The notes beneath the pieces are model-generated. The model saw nothing but the letters and a program-made list of their open reading frames with translations, was not told the DNA's origin and ran no database searches. From Gelidibacter sediminis (GTDB lineage Bacteria > Bacteroidota > Bacteroidia > Flavobacteriales > Flavobacteriaceae), in contig NZ_SOBW01000007.1 in NCBI RefSeq assembly GCF_004364975.1, positions 248,001 through 312,000 on the forward strand: a stretch of DNA of 64,000 bases. The letters run 5' to 3'. The translations under genes and the position numbers were made by a program. Each line of letters starts with the position of its first letter. The stretch's first letter is position 1. Positions 29,031-36,659 of the stretch are shown piece after piece.

Positions 29031-29058
29031 AGAATAGAGAACAGAGAAAAGAGAACTA
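29031..29058 (+). repeat. 7-nt repeat AGAACAG family, 4 degenerate units
   Basis: Units AGAATAG, AGAACAG, AGAAAAG, AGAACTA follow the first array after 10 bp. The period is again 7 but the sequence is unrelated. Confidence 0.75.
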
Positions 29059-29126
29059 AAAATTGAAATCTGCAAACTTAGGACTAATCTTCCCATTTGT
29101 TGATAAACATGCCTGGTTTTATTGGT

Positions 29127-29174
29127 GCGAGGTTTGAGGTTTGAGGGTAAGAGAAGAGAATAGAGAGGAGAGAC
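29127..29174 (+). repeat. second GAGGTTT and AGAGAAT 7-nt patch
   Basis: About two and a half GAGGTTT units, then GTAAGAG, AAGAGAA, TAGAGAG, GAGAGAC, repeating in the same order the two families seen at 28937-29058. Confidence 0.7.
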
Positions 29175-29200
29175 CTAAAAAGGTATACTAAATACTACAA

Positions 29201-29450
29201 CTGCTTGCCCGTCCATAGCATTTTGTGGAGGCGGGAACACTGAGGACTGCGGACTGCGGACTGCTTGCCCGTCCGTAGCACCTTGCGGAGGCGGGAATAC
29301 TGCCTACTGCTTGCCCGTCCGCAACATTTTACGGAGACGGGAACACTGAGGACTGCGGACTGCGGACTGCTTGCCCGTCCGTAGCACCTTGCGGAGGCGG
29401 GAATACTGCCTACTGCTTGCCCGTCCGCAGCATTTTGCGGAGGCGGGAAG
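29201..29450 (+). repeat. 106-bp tandem array of five hairpin units
   Basis: Five units of the form CTTGCCCG-TCCGCA-loop-TGCGGA-GGCGGGAA start at about 29201, 29261, 29307, 29367 and 29413. Spacings of 60, 46, 60 and 46 bp show a 106-bp higher-order repeat made of two hairpins, present two full times plus a partial third copy. The stem differs between units mostly by changes that keep pairing (G-C to A-T in unit 1, several T-G pairs). The spacers between hairpins are made of the ACTGCGG 7-nt motif. A sixth, solitary unit lies at 31859-31900. Confidence 0.9.
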
Positions 29451-29523
29451 ACTGCAGACTGAGGACTGCGGACTGAGAACTGAGGACTGCGGACTGAGAA
29501 CTGCGGACTGAAGACTGCCAACT
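29451..29523 (+). repeat. 7-nt tandem repeat ACTGCGG/ACTGAGG/ACTGAGA, about 10 units
   Basis: Consecutive units beginning ACTG with period 7 run from the last hairpin unit of the 106-bp array to 29523, ending ACTGCCAACT. The same units form the spacers inside the array and flank the solitary hairpin at 31.9 kb. Confidence 0.9.
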
Positions 29524-29587
29524 AAATAAAGAAGTTAAACATTCACAAAAATTTGTAATTGTCAGGAATTTGATTATATTTTAGGTT

Positions 29588-29962
29588 ATGGTTTATACAG
29601 ATAAAGAGAAATATTCAGACATTTTAAGTCATTCATTGACTTATTTAGAGAACAGTGGTTTTGAGAACATCAAAGCAGACGCAGAGGGTTATGAAACCCC
29701 AAAATCGTATCACAAAAAAGGAAGTGATATTGATGTAACTCCTGATATTGTTGCAGAAAAAGAAGGTAGAAAACATTATTTTGAGTTAAGTTTAAAGTCG
29801 GATAAACCACGACTTTTAAAATCGAAGTGGTTGTTTTTAAACACCTTGAGCTCGATGACTTCATCTAGATTTAAGATTATCACTACTCGGGGACATTACA
29901 AGTTTACCAATGAAATGCTTGAAGATATTAACTTGACGGACAAAAAATTAATCAAAATTTAA
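29588..29962 (+). CDS. small conserved-looking protein of unknown function, possible endonuclease-like fold
   Basis: 124 residues starting ATG, no signal peptide or membrane segment. The segment PDIVAEKEGRKHYFELSLK (about 56-74) has the spacing of a PD-(D/E)xK nuclease core: an Asp, a strand, then Glu in a second strand. The Lys expected two residues after the Glu is replaced, with a Lys at +4. Lys- and Asp-rich throughout. It has codon use like its neighbours and stands alone between the repeats and the sigma factor gene. I do not recognise the family by name; the nuclease idea is weak inference. Confidence 0.65.
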   Translation: MVYTDKEKYSDILSHSLTYLENSGFENIKADAEGYETPKSYHKKGSDIDVTPDIVAEKEGRKHYFELSLKSDKPRLLKSKWLFLNTLSSMTSSRFKIITTRGHYKFTNEMLEDINLTDKKLIKI

Positions 29963-30061
29963 AATTAATTTCCACTTTCTTGTAACATTTTTAGTGGTCT
30001 TTACGTATAACTACTTACGAAAGGATTATTCACCATTATTAATAGAGAGACACACACTTAA

Positions 30062-30925
30062 ATGAGACAACTCAAAATTACGAAGCAAGTCACCAACAGG
30101 GAAACCGCTTCGCTAGACAAGTATCTTCAAGAAATTGGAAAAGTTGACTTAATCACTGCAGATGAAGAAGTAGAATTGGCGCAACGCATTAAGGCAGGAG
30201 ATCAGCTTGCTTTAGAGAAATTGACTAAAGCCAATTTACGTTTCGTTGTCTCGGTAGCAAAACAATATCAAAATCAAGGCCTTACCCTACCCGATTTAAT
30301 CAATGAAGGGAATTTAGGATTGATCAAAGCGGCACAGCGATTTGATGAAACCCGTGGATTCAAATTTATTTCCTATGCTGTTTGGTGGATTCGTCAATCC
30401 ATCTTGCAAGCGTTGGCTGAGCAGTCGCGTATTGTGCGATTGCCATTGAATAAAATTGGATCGATTAACAAAATCAATAAAACTTTTGCGTTTTTAGAGC
30501 AAAGTCATGAGCGTCCGCCAAGTGCAGAAGAAATTGCTAAGGAATTGGACATGACGATTAATGATGTGAAGGAGTCTATGAAAAACTCTGGCCGTCACGT
30601 GTCCATGGATGCACCGTTAGTAGAAGGTGAAGATTCTAACTTGTACGACGTTTTACGTTCTGGTGAGTCGCCAAACCCTGATAAAGATTTATTACATGAA
30701 TCACTGCGCACAGAGATTGAACGTGCGTTAGAAACATTGACACCGCGCGAAGCTGATGTCATTCGTTTATACTTCGGTTTGGGAGATCAACACCCAATGA
30801 CCTTGGAAGAAATTGGAGAAACCTTCGATTTAACCCGCGAACGTGTACGTCAAATTAAAGAAAAAGCAATCCGACGTTTAAAACATACGTCTAGAAGTAA
30901 AATATTAAAAACATATTTAGGATAG
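30062..30925 (+). CDS. rpoD: primary RNA polymerase sigma factor (sigma-70 / RpoD type), short Bacteroidota form
   Basis: Housekeeping sigma factor that recognises the TTG / TAnnTTTG promoters of this phylum. Region 1.2 ([16 protein letters not shown]), region 2 ([46 protein letters not shown]...WWIRQSI, about 57-113), region 3 (about 125-200) and region 4 with helix-turn-helix ([28 protein letters not shown]) are present. At 287 residues it lacks region 1.1 and the long non-conserved insert of E. coli RpoD, which is normal for Bacteroidota. A hairpin terminator follows. Confidence 0.93.
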   Translation: MRQLKITKQVTNRETASLDKYLQEIGKVDLITADEEVELAQRIKAGDQLALEKLTKANLRFVVSVAKQYQNQGLTLPDLINEGNLGLIKAAQRFDETRGFKFISYAVWWIRQSILQALAEQSRIVRLPLNKIGSINKINKTFAFLEQSHERPPSAEEIAKELDMTINDVKESMKNSGRHVSMDAPLVEGEDSNLYDVLRSGESPNPDKDLLHESLRTEIERALETLTPREADVIRLYFGLGDQHPMTLEEIGETFDLTRERVRQIKEKAIRRLKHTSRSKILKTYLG

Positions 30926-30971
30926 TCCACAATTGTGATGCAGCCTAAATTACGATAACAAACAGTTACAG

Positions 30972-30991
30972 ATTCCCGCTTTCGCGGGAAT
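30972..30991 (+). terminator. hairpin terminator after the sigma factor gene
   Basis: Perfect 8-bp stem ATTCCCGC with GCGGGAAT and TTTC loop. The T-tract is short (TTTTA), with TTTTTT following 14 bp later. Confidence 0.65.
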
Positions 30992-31018
30992 TTTACTGTT
31001 CGTTTTTTGATTGATGAA

Positions 31019-31057
31019 GAACCCTCGGCTGATTACCGGGGGTTCACTTTTTTTTTG
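31019..31057 (+). terminator. second intrinsic terminator-like hairpin
   Basis: 10-bp stem GAACCCTCGG with CCGGGGGTTC (one T-G pair), 7-nt loop, followed by CAC and nine or more T. It may back up the first terminator or mark a lost transcript. Confidence 0.65.
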
Positions 31058-31314
31058 GTCTCCCGTCTTCCTCCGGAAACAAAACCCCGCTCCCCATTTT
31101 AATGTTACAATTTGCTATTGGAGCACTTCTAATTCTGACGGCCCTTAGGCTGGGGACTTTGAGAAATCTTTCCTGGCATTATGTCGTTTTAGATCTTCTT
31201 CCACAGAAGGTAGTCTTACGCCTCCCTGTTTTATTGTTTCCAATTATAATTATAGACCTTTTTCATCTATGTTTTAGAACTATCGGATTGACGTTTCATT
31301 TTTAAAGACTTTGC

Positions 31315-31358
31315 ATACACTATCCATACACTATCCATACACTATCCATACACTATCC
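31315..31358 (+). repeat. 11-bp tandem repeat ATACACTATCC, four identical copies
   Basis: Four perfect, contiguous copies of ATACACTATCC, followed by ATGG. The period is close to one helical turn, so protein-binding direct repeats are possible. No other copy was seen in the window. Confidence 0.95.
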
Positions 31359-31607
31359 ATGGCGTATCTAGGGAGCATCATCCGTCCTAATATAGCTATA
31401 TAGGAGAAGACAATTAGTTAGTTTTTCAAATAAATTCATCCGTTTAAGGGAGATGTTGACCACATAGGGCCTATAATTCCAAAGTTTGAGAGTTACATAT
31501 TAGTAAAATAAATCCACAAGAGCTAAATCACAAGCTAAATCATCGGGATGCACTTTCACATGAAAATTAAAAAATAGTTTTGAGATTGAGGCTATAGTTA
31601 AAACTCT

Positions 31608-31698
31608 GAAATTGAAATTGAAGTTGAAATTGAAGTTGAACTTGAAGTTGAATTTGAAATTGAATATGAATTTGAAATCGAAATTAAAATTCAAGTTG
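31608..31698 (+). repeat. hexamer tract GAAATT/GAAGTT/GAATTT, about 15 units
   Basis: Period-6 units of the type GAA followed by A, G, C or T plus TT. In one plus frame it would read alternating Glu and a hydrophobic residue, and in one minus frame alternating Phe/Asn/Lys. Neither frame has a plausible start and context. Confidence 0.9.
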
Positions 31699-31739
31699 CC
31701 TTTTGAAAACCGAGACAGTTCAACTCGACGTGACCGTAA

Positions 31740-31848
31740 CAAAAGAAACCTGAAACAATAAAAACCTAGAACAACAGAAACCTGAAACAACAGAAACCCT
31801 GAAACAACAGAAACAACAGAAACCAAAAACAATAGAAACAATCTAGCT
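31740..31848 (+). repeat. degenerate tract of AACAACAGAAACC(C)TGA units
   Basis: Several imperfect copies of a 15-17 nt unit (GAAACCTGAAACAACA and variants) made of shorter GAAAC and AACA blocks. It directly precedes the solitary hairpin unit. Confidence 0.8.
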
Positions 31849-31858
31849 AAGACTGCCT

Positions 31859-31927
31859 ACTGCTTGCCCGTCCGCAGCATTTTGTGGTGGCGGGAAGACT
31901 GCATACTGTAAACTGAGGACTGCCAAC
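31859..31927 (+). repeat. solitary hairpin unit with ACTG 7-nt flanks upstream of rpe
   Basis: CTTGCCCGTCCGCA, a 6-nt loop, then TGTGGTGGCGGGAA, flanked by GACTGCCTACTG and GACTGCATACTG...ACTGAGGACTGCC. It is the same composite element as at 29201-29523 and ends 11 bp before the rpe -7 box, so it occupies the -33 region. Confidence 0.85.
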
Positions 31928-31937
31928 TATTTTTATC

Positions 31938-31945
31938 TATCTTTG
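31938..31945 (+). promoter_or_regulatory. -7 box TATCTTTG upstream of rpe
   Basis: Exact TAnnTTTG match 31 bp before the rpe ATG. Its -33 zone lies within the tail of the ACTG repeat element. Confidence 0.6.
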
Positions 31946-31968
31946 CAAAAACTTTACAAAAACACAAC

Positions 31969-32631
31969 ATGTCTACAAAACTTATTGCCCCATCTATGCT
32001 CGCCGCTGATTTTGGAAATCTTCAACGCGATGTTGAAATGGTCAACAACAGTGACGCTGATTGGTTCCATATTGACGTCATGGACGGTCATTTTGTACCG
32101 AATATTTCGTACGGAATGCCGGTTATTTCTGCCATTAAAAAACACGCCACCAAACCATTGGATGTGCATTTGATGATTGAAAAACCGGAACGTTATATCG
32201 AAGAATTCGCTAAAGTGGGTGCTGATATTATTACGGTACACTATGAATCGACGGTGCATTTACACCGCACGTTACGCCAGATTAAAGATGCAGGCTGTAA
32301 GGCAGGCGTTGTGCTTAATATCACGACCCCTCTCGTTGTTTTAGAAGACATCTTACCTGAATGCTATATGGTGCTTTTAATGTCGATAAATCCAGGCTTT
32401 GGAGGTCAGAAATTTGAGGAGGTGACCTATAAGCGCATTAAAAATTTACGCAAGATGATTGATGAGCAAAGTTTAGATACACGAATTGAAATTGACGGCG
32501 GTGTGACCGATCAAAATATTCAGAAGTTAGTGGCCGCAGGTGCTGATGCCTTTGTGGCGGGAAGCCATGTGTTTAAAAGCGATAATCCAACGGAGACTAT
32601 TAAAGCTTTAAAGGAATTGGCGAATTCCTAA
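31969..32631 (+). CDS. rpe: ribulose-phosphate 3-epimerase
   Basis: TIM-barrel metal enzyme of the pentose phosphate pathway that interconverts ribulose-5-phosphate and xylulose-5-phosphate. Visible motifs are APSMLAADFG (7-16), HIDVMDGHFVPN (34-45, metal ligands His34 and Asp36), LDVHLMI (His ligand), MSINPGFGGQKF and IDGGV (catalytic Asp). 220 residues, full length. Monocistronic. Confidence 0.96.
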   Translation: MSTKLIAPSMLAADFGNLQRDVEMVNNSDADWFHIDVMDGHFVPNISYGMPVISAIKKHATKPLDVHLMIEKPERYIEEFAKVGADIITVHYESTVHLHRTLRQIKDAGCKAGVVLNITTPLVVLEDILPECYMVLLMSINPGFGGQKFEEVTYKRIKNLRKMIDEQSLDTRIEIDGGVTDQNIQKLVAAGADAFVAGSHVFKSDNPTETIKALKELANS

Positions 32632-32759
32632 TGCTGGTTTTTAAATAGACACCATACATTATTTCATAGAATCAAAGCCCTGCGCTTAATACGTCGGGGA
32701 TTTTTCAGTTTATGATGTATTATCACATACAAGTATTCCTGAAATTTTTATAAAATTGT

Positions 32760-33179
32760 TTAAAGTTGTACCAGCAAATACTTAATCAAATCGGTGGTGG
32801 TCAAAATCCCTACCAGACGTCCTTTATCTACCACAGGTAAGGCATGAAATTCCTTTTTTGCCAAAATCTCAGCCACCTCTTTAATGCTTGTATCAGAAGT
32901 AACGGTAACCACATTTTTTGCCATCACTTGCTCAATGGTAAACATATTGTATACTAAACTTTCTATATTTTCTTCGTCTTCATCTACAGCATCGGCGAAA
33001 CTAATTCTGAGCAAATCTGTATAGCTCAGCATTCCAATAATAGCATCGCCATTCACTACCGGAATATGTCTGATTTTGTGTTTTTTAAATAAATGTTCAG
33101 CAGTTTCTAAATCATCATCACGCTTGAGGGTGATGATTTTTACGGACATGATGCCTGAAATTGGTGGAATGGTTTTCAT
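32760..33179 (-). CDS. CBS-pair domain protein
   Basis: Two CBS domains and nothing else: the first in ISGIMSVKIITLKRDDDLETAEHLFKKHKIRHIPVVNGDAIIGMLSYTDLL (about 1-70), the second in VMAKNVVTVTSDTSIKEVAEILAKKEFHALPVVDKGRLVGILTTTDLIKYLL. Such stand-alone pairs usually sense adenine nucleotides and regulate a partner, which is unknown here. ATG 33179 (MKTIPP) is preferred over a GTG at 33200 that would add MNLNATP; about 139 residues. It lies between rpe (convergent) and the end of the polysaccharide locus. Confidence 0.85.
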   Translation of the reverse strand: MKTIPPISGIMSVKIITLKRDDDLETAEHLFKKHKIRHIPVVNGDAIIGMLSYTDLLRISFADAVDEDEENIESLVYNMFTIEQVMAKNVVTVTSDTSIKEVAEILAKKEFHALPVVDKGRLVGILTTTDLIKYLLVQL

Positions 33180-33493
33180 GGGAGTAGCATTTAAATTCAC
33201 TACTAAAAGTAAACCAATTTCAAGACACCGGCTATGATAAATATCAACTAGGGCTACATTTCATTAATGGCAATAAACAGACAGATAGGCTCGTGATTTT
33301 TAAGCTTTGGGTAAGTGAAAAATATATTTAGGTGGGTTTTAATTTCAAATAAAACGAATAAAAAATCCCTGAAGAAAAGTCTTCAGGGATTCTATGTATA
33401 ATAGACATAAACCTGACCAAAATAGCTGCAAATCGCGAATTTGAGCAGCAACAAAGCCTCTATATTTAATACTTAATACTTAATACTAAACTC
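33180..33493. other. gap between the polysaccharide locus terminator and the CBS gene
   Basis: Contains the operon terminator at 33361-33391 and otherwise AT-rich sequence with short direct repeats of AATACTTAAT near 33468-33487. No gene is seen. Confidence 0.45.
33358..33391 (-). terminator. intrinsic terminator closing the polysaccharide locus
   Basis: Perfect 11-bp stem AATCCCTGAAG with CTTCAGGGATT and 6-nt loop. On the minus strand it is followed by a run of T, about 100 bp after the wzc-like stop. Confidence 0.88.
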
Positions 33494-35836
33494 TCAATTC
33501 TCTCCTTCATTGCCATACCCGTAGCCGTACCCATAGTTATAGCTGTAGCCGTAAGATTTACTTGCGCCCACGCCGTTTATAACATAAGCCATATTTTTTA
33601 ATTTGCCCGTTTCTGCTAATTCTTTTGAGAATTTCAAAAGATTTTTATCAGTAAAATTGGCTCGTGCCAAATATACCGTGGCATCCGCCAATTGGGAAAT
33701 CAACATAGTGTCCGTTACTAAAATAGTAGGTGCAGTATCAACTATGATGTAGTCATACTCCTCTTTTGCTTCTTCAATAAGCTTTGTAAAACGTCCATTA
33801 GTAAGTAAATGCGCTGGATTAGGTGGGATGTCACCTGACAACAATATATGATGATTAGGATGTTTTTCAAACCCATTTACTAAAGATGACTTCCAATCAA
33901 AGTCAGGATCATGTAGATAGTTTGACAATCCTGCATTATCCTTACCTTCTTTGATGTGGGTATGAATTTGTGGGTTTCTCAAATCAGCACCAATTAACAA
34001 TACACGTCTATTAATGCTGGACAATGCCAATGACAGATTTATGCTGACATATGTCTTACCCTCACCTTTAATAGTAGACGTACAGTATATGACTTTACCC
34101 TTATTATCATTTTTAACAGGTAGAATATATTCAACATTAGAACTTAAAATTCTAAAAGACTCTGCTAAAACTGTACTCGCATTTGGGTCTTCAAAAACAA
34201 TCTCCGAATTCTTTTTCATATCCGGGATTTCTCCAATAACAGGTACTTTATTATTTACCTTTATAATATCTTCCTTATTTTGCACTTTAGTATTTAACAT
34301 AAATATGAGATATAATATCCCGAATGGCACAAGTAAACCACCTAGTACTGCACCTGCATAAATGATATTAGACTTTGGCGAGATAGGCCCAGAACTTGTC
34401 AAAGCATAATCAACTACCTTTATAGATGGCTCTGTTATGGCAAGATTAATGGCGGCTTCTTCGCGCTTAGTTAAAAGTAATAAATATAGACTCTGTTTAA
34501 TTTGCTGCTGTCTCTCAATAGATTTTAATAATTTCTCCTTTTGGGGGATTTGTGCCACTTGCCCCACAAACTTACTTTTTCGCGCCCGCAATTGCCGTTG
34601 TGACATTATGAGTTGCTCATGATAAGAATTAAGAGATCTCGATATATTAGCTTTCAAATCATCAATTTGAGATTGAATCAACTGAACCGTTGGATTATTC
34701 TTGCCACCACTACTCACCAACTTATCCCTTTCTTGTATGGCCGAATTATATTCATTGATCAAACCGTTAATATTACCACTCTCAAGCCCAATATTGTTAG
34801 GTAGGAGTTCATTACTAGAAGTACCGGTGAGGGCCTCTTTCAATAACCCTTCTAAGGCTAATTGATTTTCAACTCTAAAAACCTCCTCGTCTGATGCAGA
34901 TCGAAGCTGTAAACCAAGTTCAGCGTCAGTTTTAATATCTATGACATTGTTCTCTTGTTTAAAATCGCGATAACTGACTTCTATAGAGTCTAATTCTTGG
35001 GCTAAGAATACAAATCGTTCATCTATAAAGTCTAAGGTACGCTTGGACACGGATTGACGATCACGAATACCATCTTGATTGAATACCCCCATCAACCCAT
35101 TTAATATTTTCTCTGAAATCTCCTTACTCTGACCTTTCACCGTCAATTCCAACAAATCACTCTGTTGCCCTATAGGTTCCACAGCAATTTTAGACTTCAA
35201 ACTTAAAGCCGCATTCCTTAGTGGACCGTAGGAAATAATGTATTTCTTTCCCACGAGCTTTTTTAAGCTTTCTTTATCTTCAATTTTTAACTGAAAGGGA
35301 AATGTATTATTTACTCTGAAGGTGTTATGATTAGGAATAATAGACTTTTGATCTGTTCGGGACTCTAAAATTTCAAAACCAGCATTTTTAACTTCAATTA
35401 CATAACTCATGCCGTTTTTGATACTATCGGTATGAATAACTTGCTCATACACAAAGGGCAGCTCAGCCATTTCAGTGGTTTGAATTGTCCCTTCCTCAAA
35501 AAAGCGGGTATTTAACATTAAGTCTCGTGCCACCTTTTCAAGAATTCGATAGGAGGTCAATATTTGAATTTCATTTTCGAGATTAATATTAGATCTTTTA
35601 AAAACGAAGCCCTGTGTAGGCAACTCCAAACCGTCTGATTTATCTAAAATCTTCATGGTAGCCGAAGTCTGATAGATGCGCGGTGCATATCTTAAATAAA
35701 AATATGCCCCAAATAATGCTATCCCTAATGTTAAGACAAACCAAGGCCAAAATCTTAAATATTTACGAATTTCCTGTTTAAGATCAACGTTCGATTCGTC
35801 TTCAAACGCGGCATTAGTATTGAAAGAATTATCCAT
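33494..35836 (-). CDS. Wzc-like polysaccharide co-polymerase / tyrosine autokinase
   Basis: Inner-membrane chain-length regulator with a cytoplasmic BY-kinase, controlling assembly and export of the polysaccharide with the Wza-like channel. Parts in order: cytoplasmic N-terminus, membrane helix (about 29-50), Wzz domain, long periplasmic coiled coil (about 260-440), second helix (about 492-514), then the kinase with Walker A STIKGEGKT (587-595), Walker A' LLIGADLRNP (613-622) and Walker B YIIVDTAP (696-703). The C-terminal tail (about 759-776) is a Tyr-Gly repeat with about eight tyrosines, the expected autophosphorylation cluster. 780 residues, fused kinase form. Last gene of the operon. Confidence 0.93.
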   Translation of the reverse strand: MDNSFNTNAAFEDESNVDLKQEIRKYLRFWPWFVLTLGIALFGAYFYLRYAPRIYQTSATMKILDKSDGLELPTQGFVFKRSNINLENEIQILTSYRILEKVARDLMLNTRFFEEGTIQTTEMAELPFVYEQVIHTDSIKNGMSYVIEVKNAGFEILESRTDQKSIIPNHNTFRVNNTFPFQLKIEDKESLKKLVGKKYIISYGPLRNAALSLKSKIAVEPIGQQSDLLELTVKGQSKEISEKILNGLMGVFNQDGIRDRQSVSKRTLDFIDERFVFLAQELDSIEVSYRDFKQENNVIDIKTDAELGLQLRSASDEEVFRVENQLALEGLLKEALTGTSSNELLPNNIGLESGNINGLINEYNSAIQERDKLVSSGGKNNPTVQLIQSQIDDLKANISRSLNSYHEQLIMSQRQLRARKSKFVGQVAQIPQKEKLLKSIERQQQIKQSLYLLLLTKREEAAINLAITEPSIKVVDYALTSSGPISPKSNIIYAGAVLGGLLVPFGILYLIFMLNTKVQNKEDIIKVNNKVPVIGEIPDMKKNSEIVFEDPNASTVLAESFRILSSNVEYILPVKNDNKGKVIYCTSTIKGEGKTYVSINLSLALSSINRRVLLIGADLRNPQIHTHIKEGKDNAGLSNYLHDPDFDWKSSLVNGFEKHPNHHILLSGDIPPNPAHLLTNGRFTKLIEEAKEEYDYIIVDTAPTILVTDTMLISQLADATVYLARANFTDKNLLKFSKELAETGKLKNMAYVINGVGASKSYGYSYNYGYGYGYGNEGEN

Positions 35837-35838
35837 AA

Positions 35839-36603
35839 TTATCGCGTTAATAAAATTGTAATACTTAATCCTAGTGACACCAAGGTTAGAACAGCACCAA
35901 GATCACCTACAAAACCGGCAGATTTAACTTTGGGATCATTTTGATTTACTATTATATTATCATTGGGTTTGACATAGTAATACTCACTATTCATAAAATC
36001 TGTAGAGGTTAAATCAATATGCGAAATTTTTCGAATACCATCAACGTCTCTCGTAATAATAATGTCATTACGCTTTCCATTAATGGTAAGATCTCCAGCG
36101 TAACCCAGTGCTTGCAAAATAGTGATATTTTGTTCGGTAAACGTATAAGTTCCTGGCGCATTTACTTCTCCTAAAATAGTAATTTTAGCATTTAATAGTC
36201 TCGCAATTACTGTCGGATTATTAAGATGGCCTTCTGAAATTAATTGTTGCTTAATTTTTTCTTGAACTTCGGCAATTGTTAAATTGACAACCGAAATATC
36301 TCCTAATATAGGGAAGTTAATAAACCCTTGATTATTTACAAGGTAGCCTTCCAACTTCATTATTTCTACTGAATTGACATTCCCATTTGCCGAAGCTCCA
36401 CCTCTATTATAAGGCACGGCTGCTTCAGGCACTAAGCTTTCGACAGTAATTTTAAGAATATCATTAGGTTGGATTTTTGTGTCTTGGTATCCAATAGACA
36501 AGCTATTGTTCACATCGGCATCTTGTAAATATAGGATGTCTTTTTTTGAAGCGCAGGAAGCTACTAGTATGGAAAATACTACCGCTAAAATTCTAAATTT
36601 CAT
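35839..36603 (-). CDS. Wza-like polysaccharide export lipoprotein
   Basis: Periplasmic/outer-membrane polysaccharide export protein (Poly_export and SLBB domains). The lipoprotein signal has Cys17 (lipobox VASC). Poly_export motifs: IQPNDILKITVESL (about 44-57) and FINFPILGDISVVNLTIAEVQEKIKQQL; then SLBB-like ITILGEVNAPGTYTF. A C-terminal hydrophobic segment (LGAVLTLVSLGLSITILL) may be the transmembrane end. At 254 residues it is shorter than E. coli Wza (379), as usual for Bacteroidota. Starts 2 bp before wzc-like and has its own -7 box. Confidence 0.9.
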   Translation of the reverse strand: MKFRILAVVFSILVASCASKKDILYLQDADVNNSLSIGYQDTKIQPNDILKITVESLVPEAAVPYNRGGASANGNVNSVEIMKLEGYLVNNQGFINFPILGDISVVNLTIAEVQEKIKQQLISEGHLNNPTVIARLLNAKITILGEVNAPGTYTFTEQNITILQALGYAGDLTINGKRNDIIITRDVDGIRKISHIDLTSTDFMNSEYYYVKPNDNIIVNQNDPKVKSAGFVGDLGAVLTLVSLGLSITILLTR

Positions 36604-36626
36604 ATTTTTTTATATCATTGAAGTCG

Positions 36627-36634
36627 CAAATATA
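36627..36634 (-). promoter_or_regulatory. internal -7 box TATATTTG upstream of the wza-like gene
   Basis: Minus-strand TAnnTTTG match 24 bp before the wza-like ATG, in the 56-bp gap after the wecA-like gene. It suggests separate expression of the export pair. Confidence 0.55.
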
Positions 36635-36659
36635 AGTCATTTAAACTTATCACAAAACA

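Larger units (their letters stand above)
30926..31937. other. gene-poor, repeat-rich gap between the sigma factor gene and rpe
   Basis: About 1 kb without a credible gene. In order it holds two hairpin terminators, a stretch of ordinary-looking but frame-broken sequence (31060-31310), an 11-bp repeat, a hexamer tract, an AACAACAGAAAC tract and one hairpin unit of the 29.2 kb type. Weak frames at 31102-31305 (+) and 31500-31841 (-) are driven by composition and repeats and are not called. The middle part could be a decayed gene, but no family is recognisable. Confidence 0.6.

Noticed and set aside
28887-29096. Minus-strand frame with SNLKPHT-type repeats
   Set aside because: Antisense reading of the TGAGGTT array and the proA 3' end; no plausible protein.
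29201-29450. Possible CRISPR array
   Set aside because: Spacing alternates 60/46 bp, the 'spacers' are themselves the ACTG 7-nt repeat rather than unique sequence, and no cas gene is present.
29195-29521. Minus-strand open frame of 108 codons over the hairpin array
   Set aside because: It is made almost wholly of the tandem repeat, has no family resemblance and simply reflects the lack of stops in the repeat on that strand.
31102-31305. Plus-strand 67-codon hydrophobic frame
   Set aside because: Low-quality frame right after a terminator, no recognisable family, no -7 box; at most a decayed remnant.
31500-31841. Minus-strand frame of 113 codons with alternating Phe-Asn-Lys
   Set aside because: Produced by the hexamer and AACAACAG tracts; composition follows the repeat and no start context is seen.
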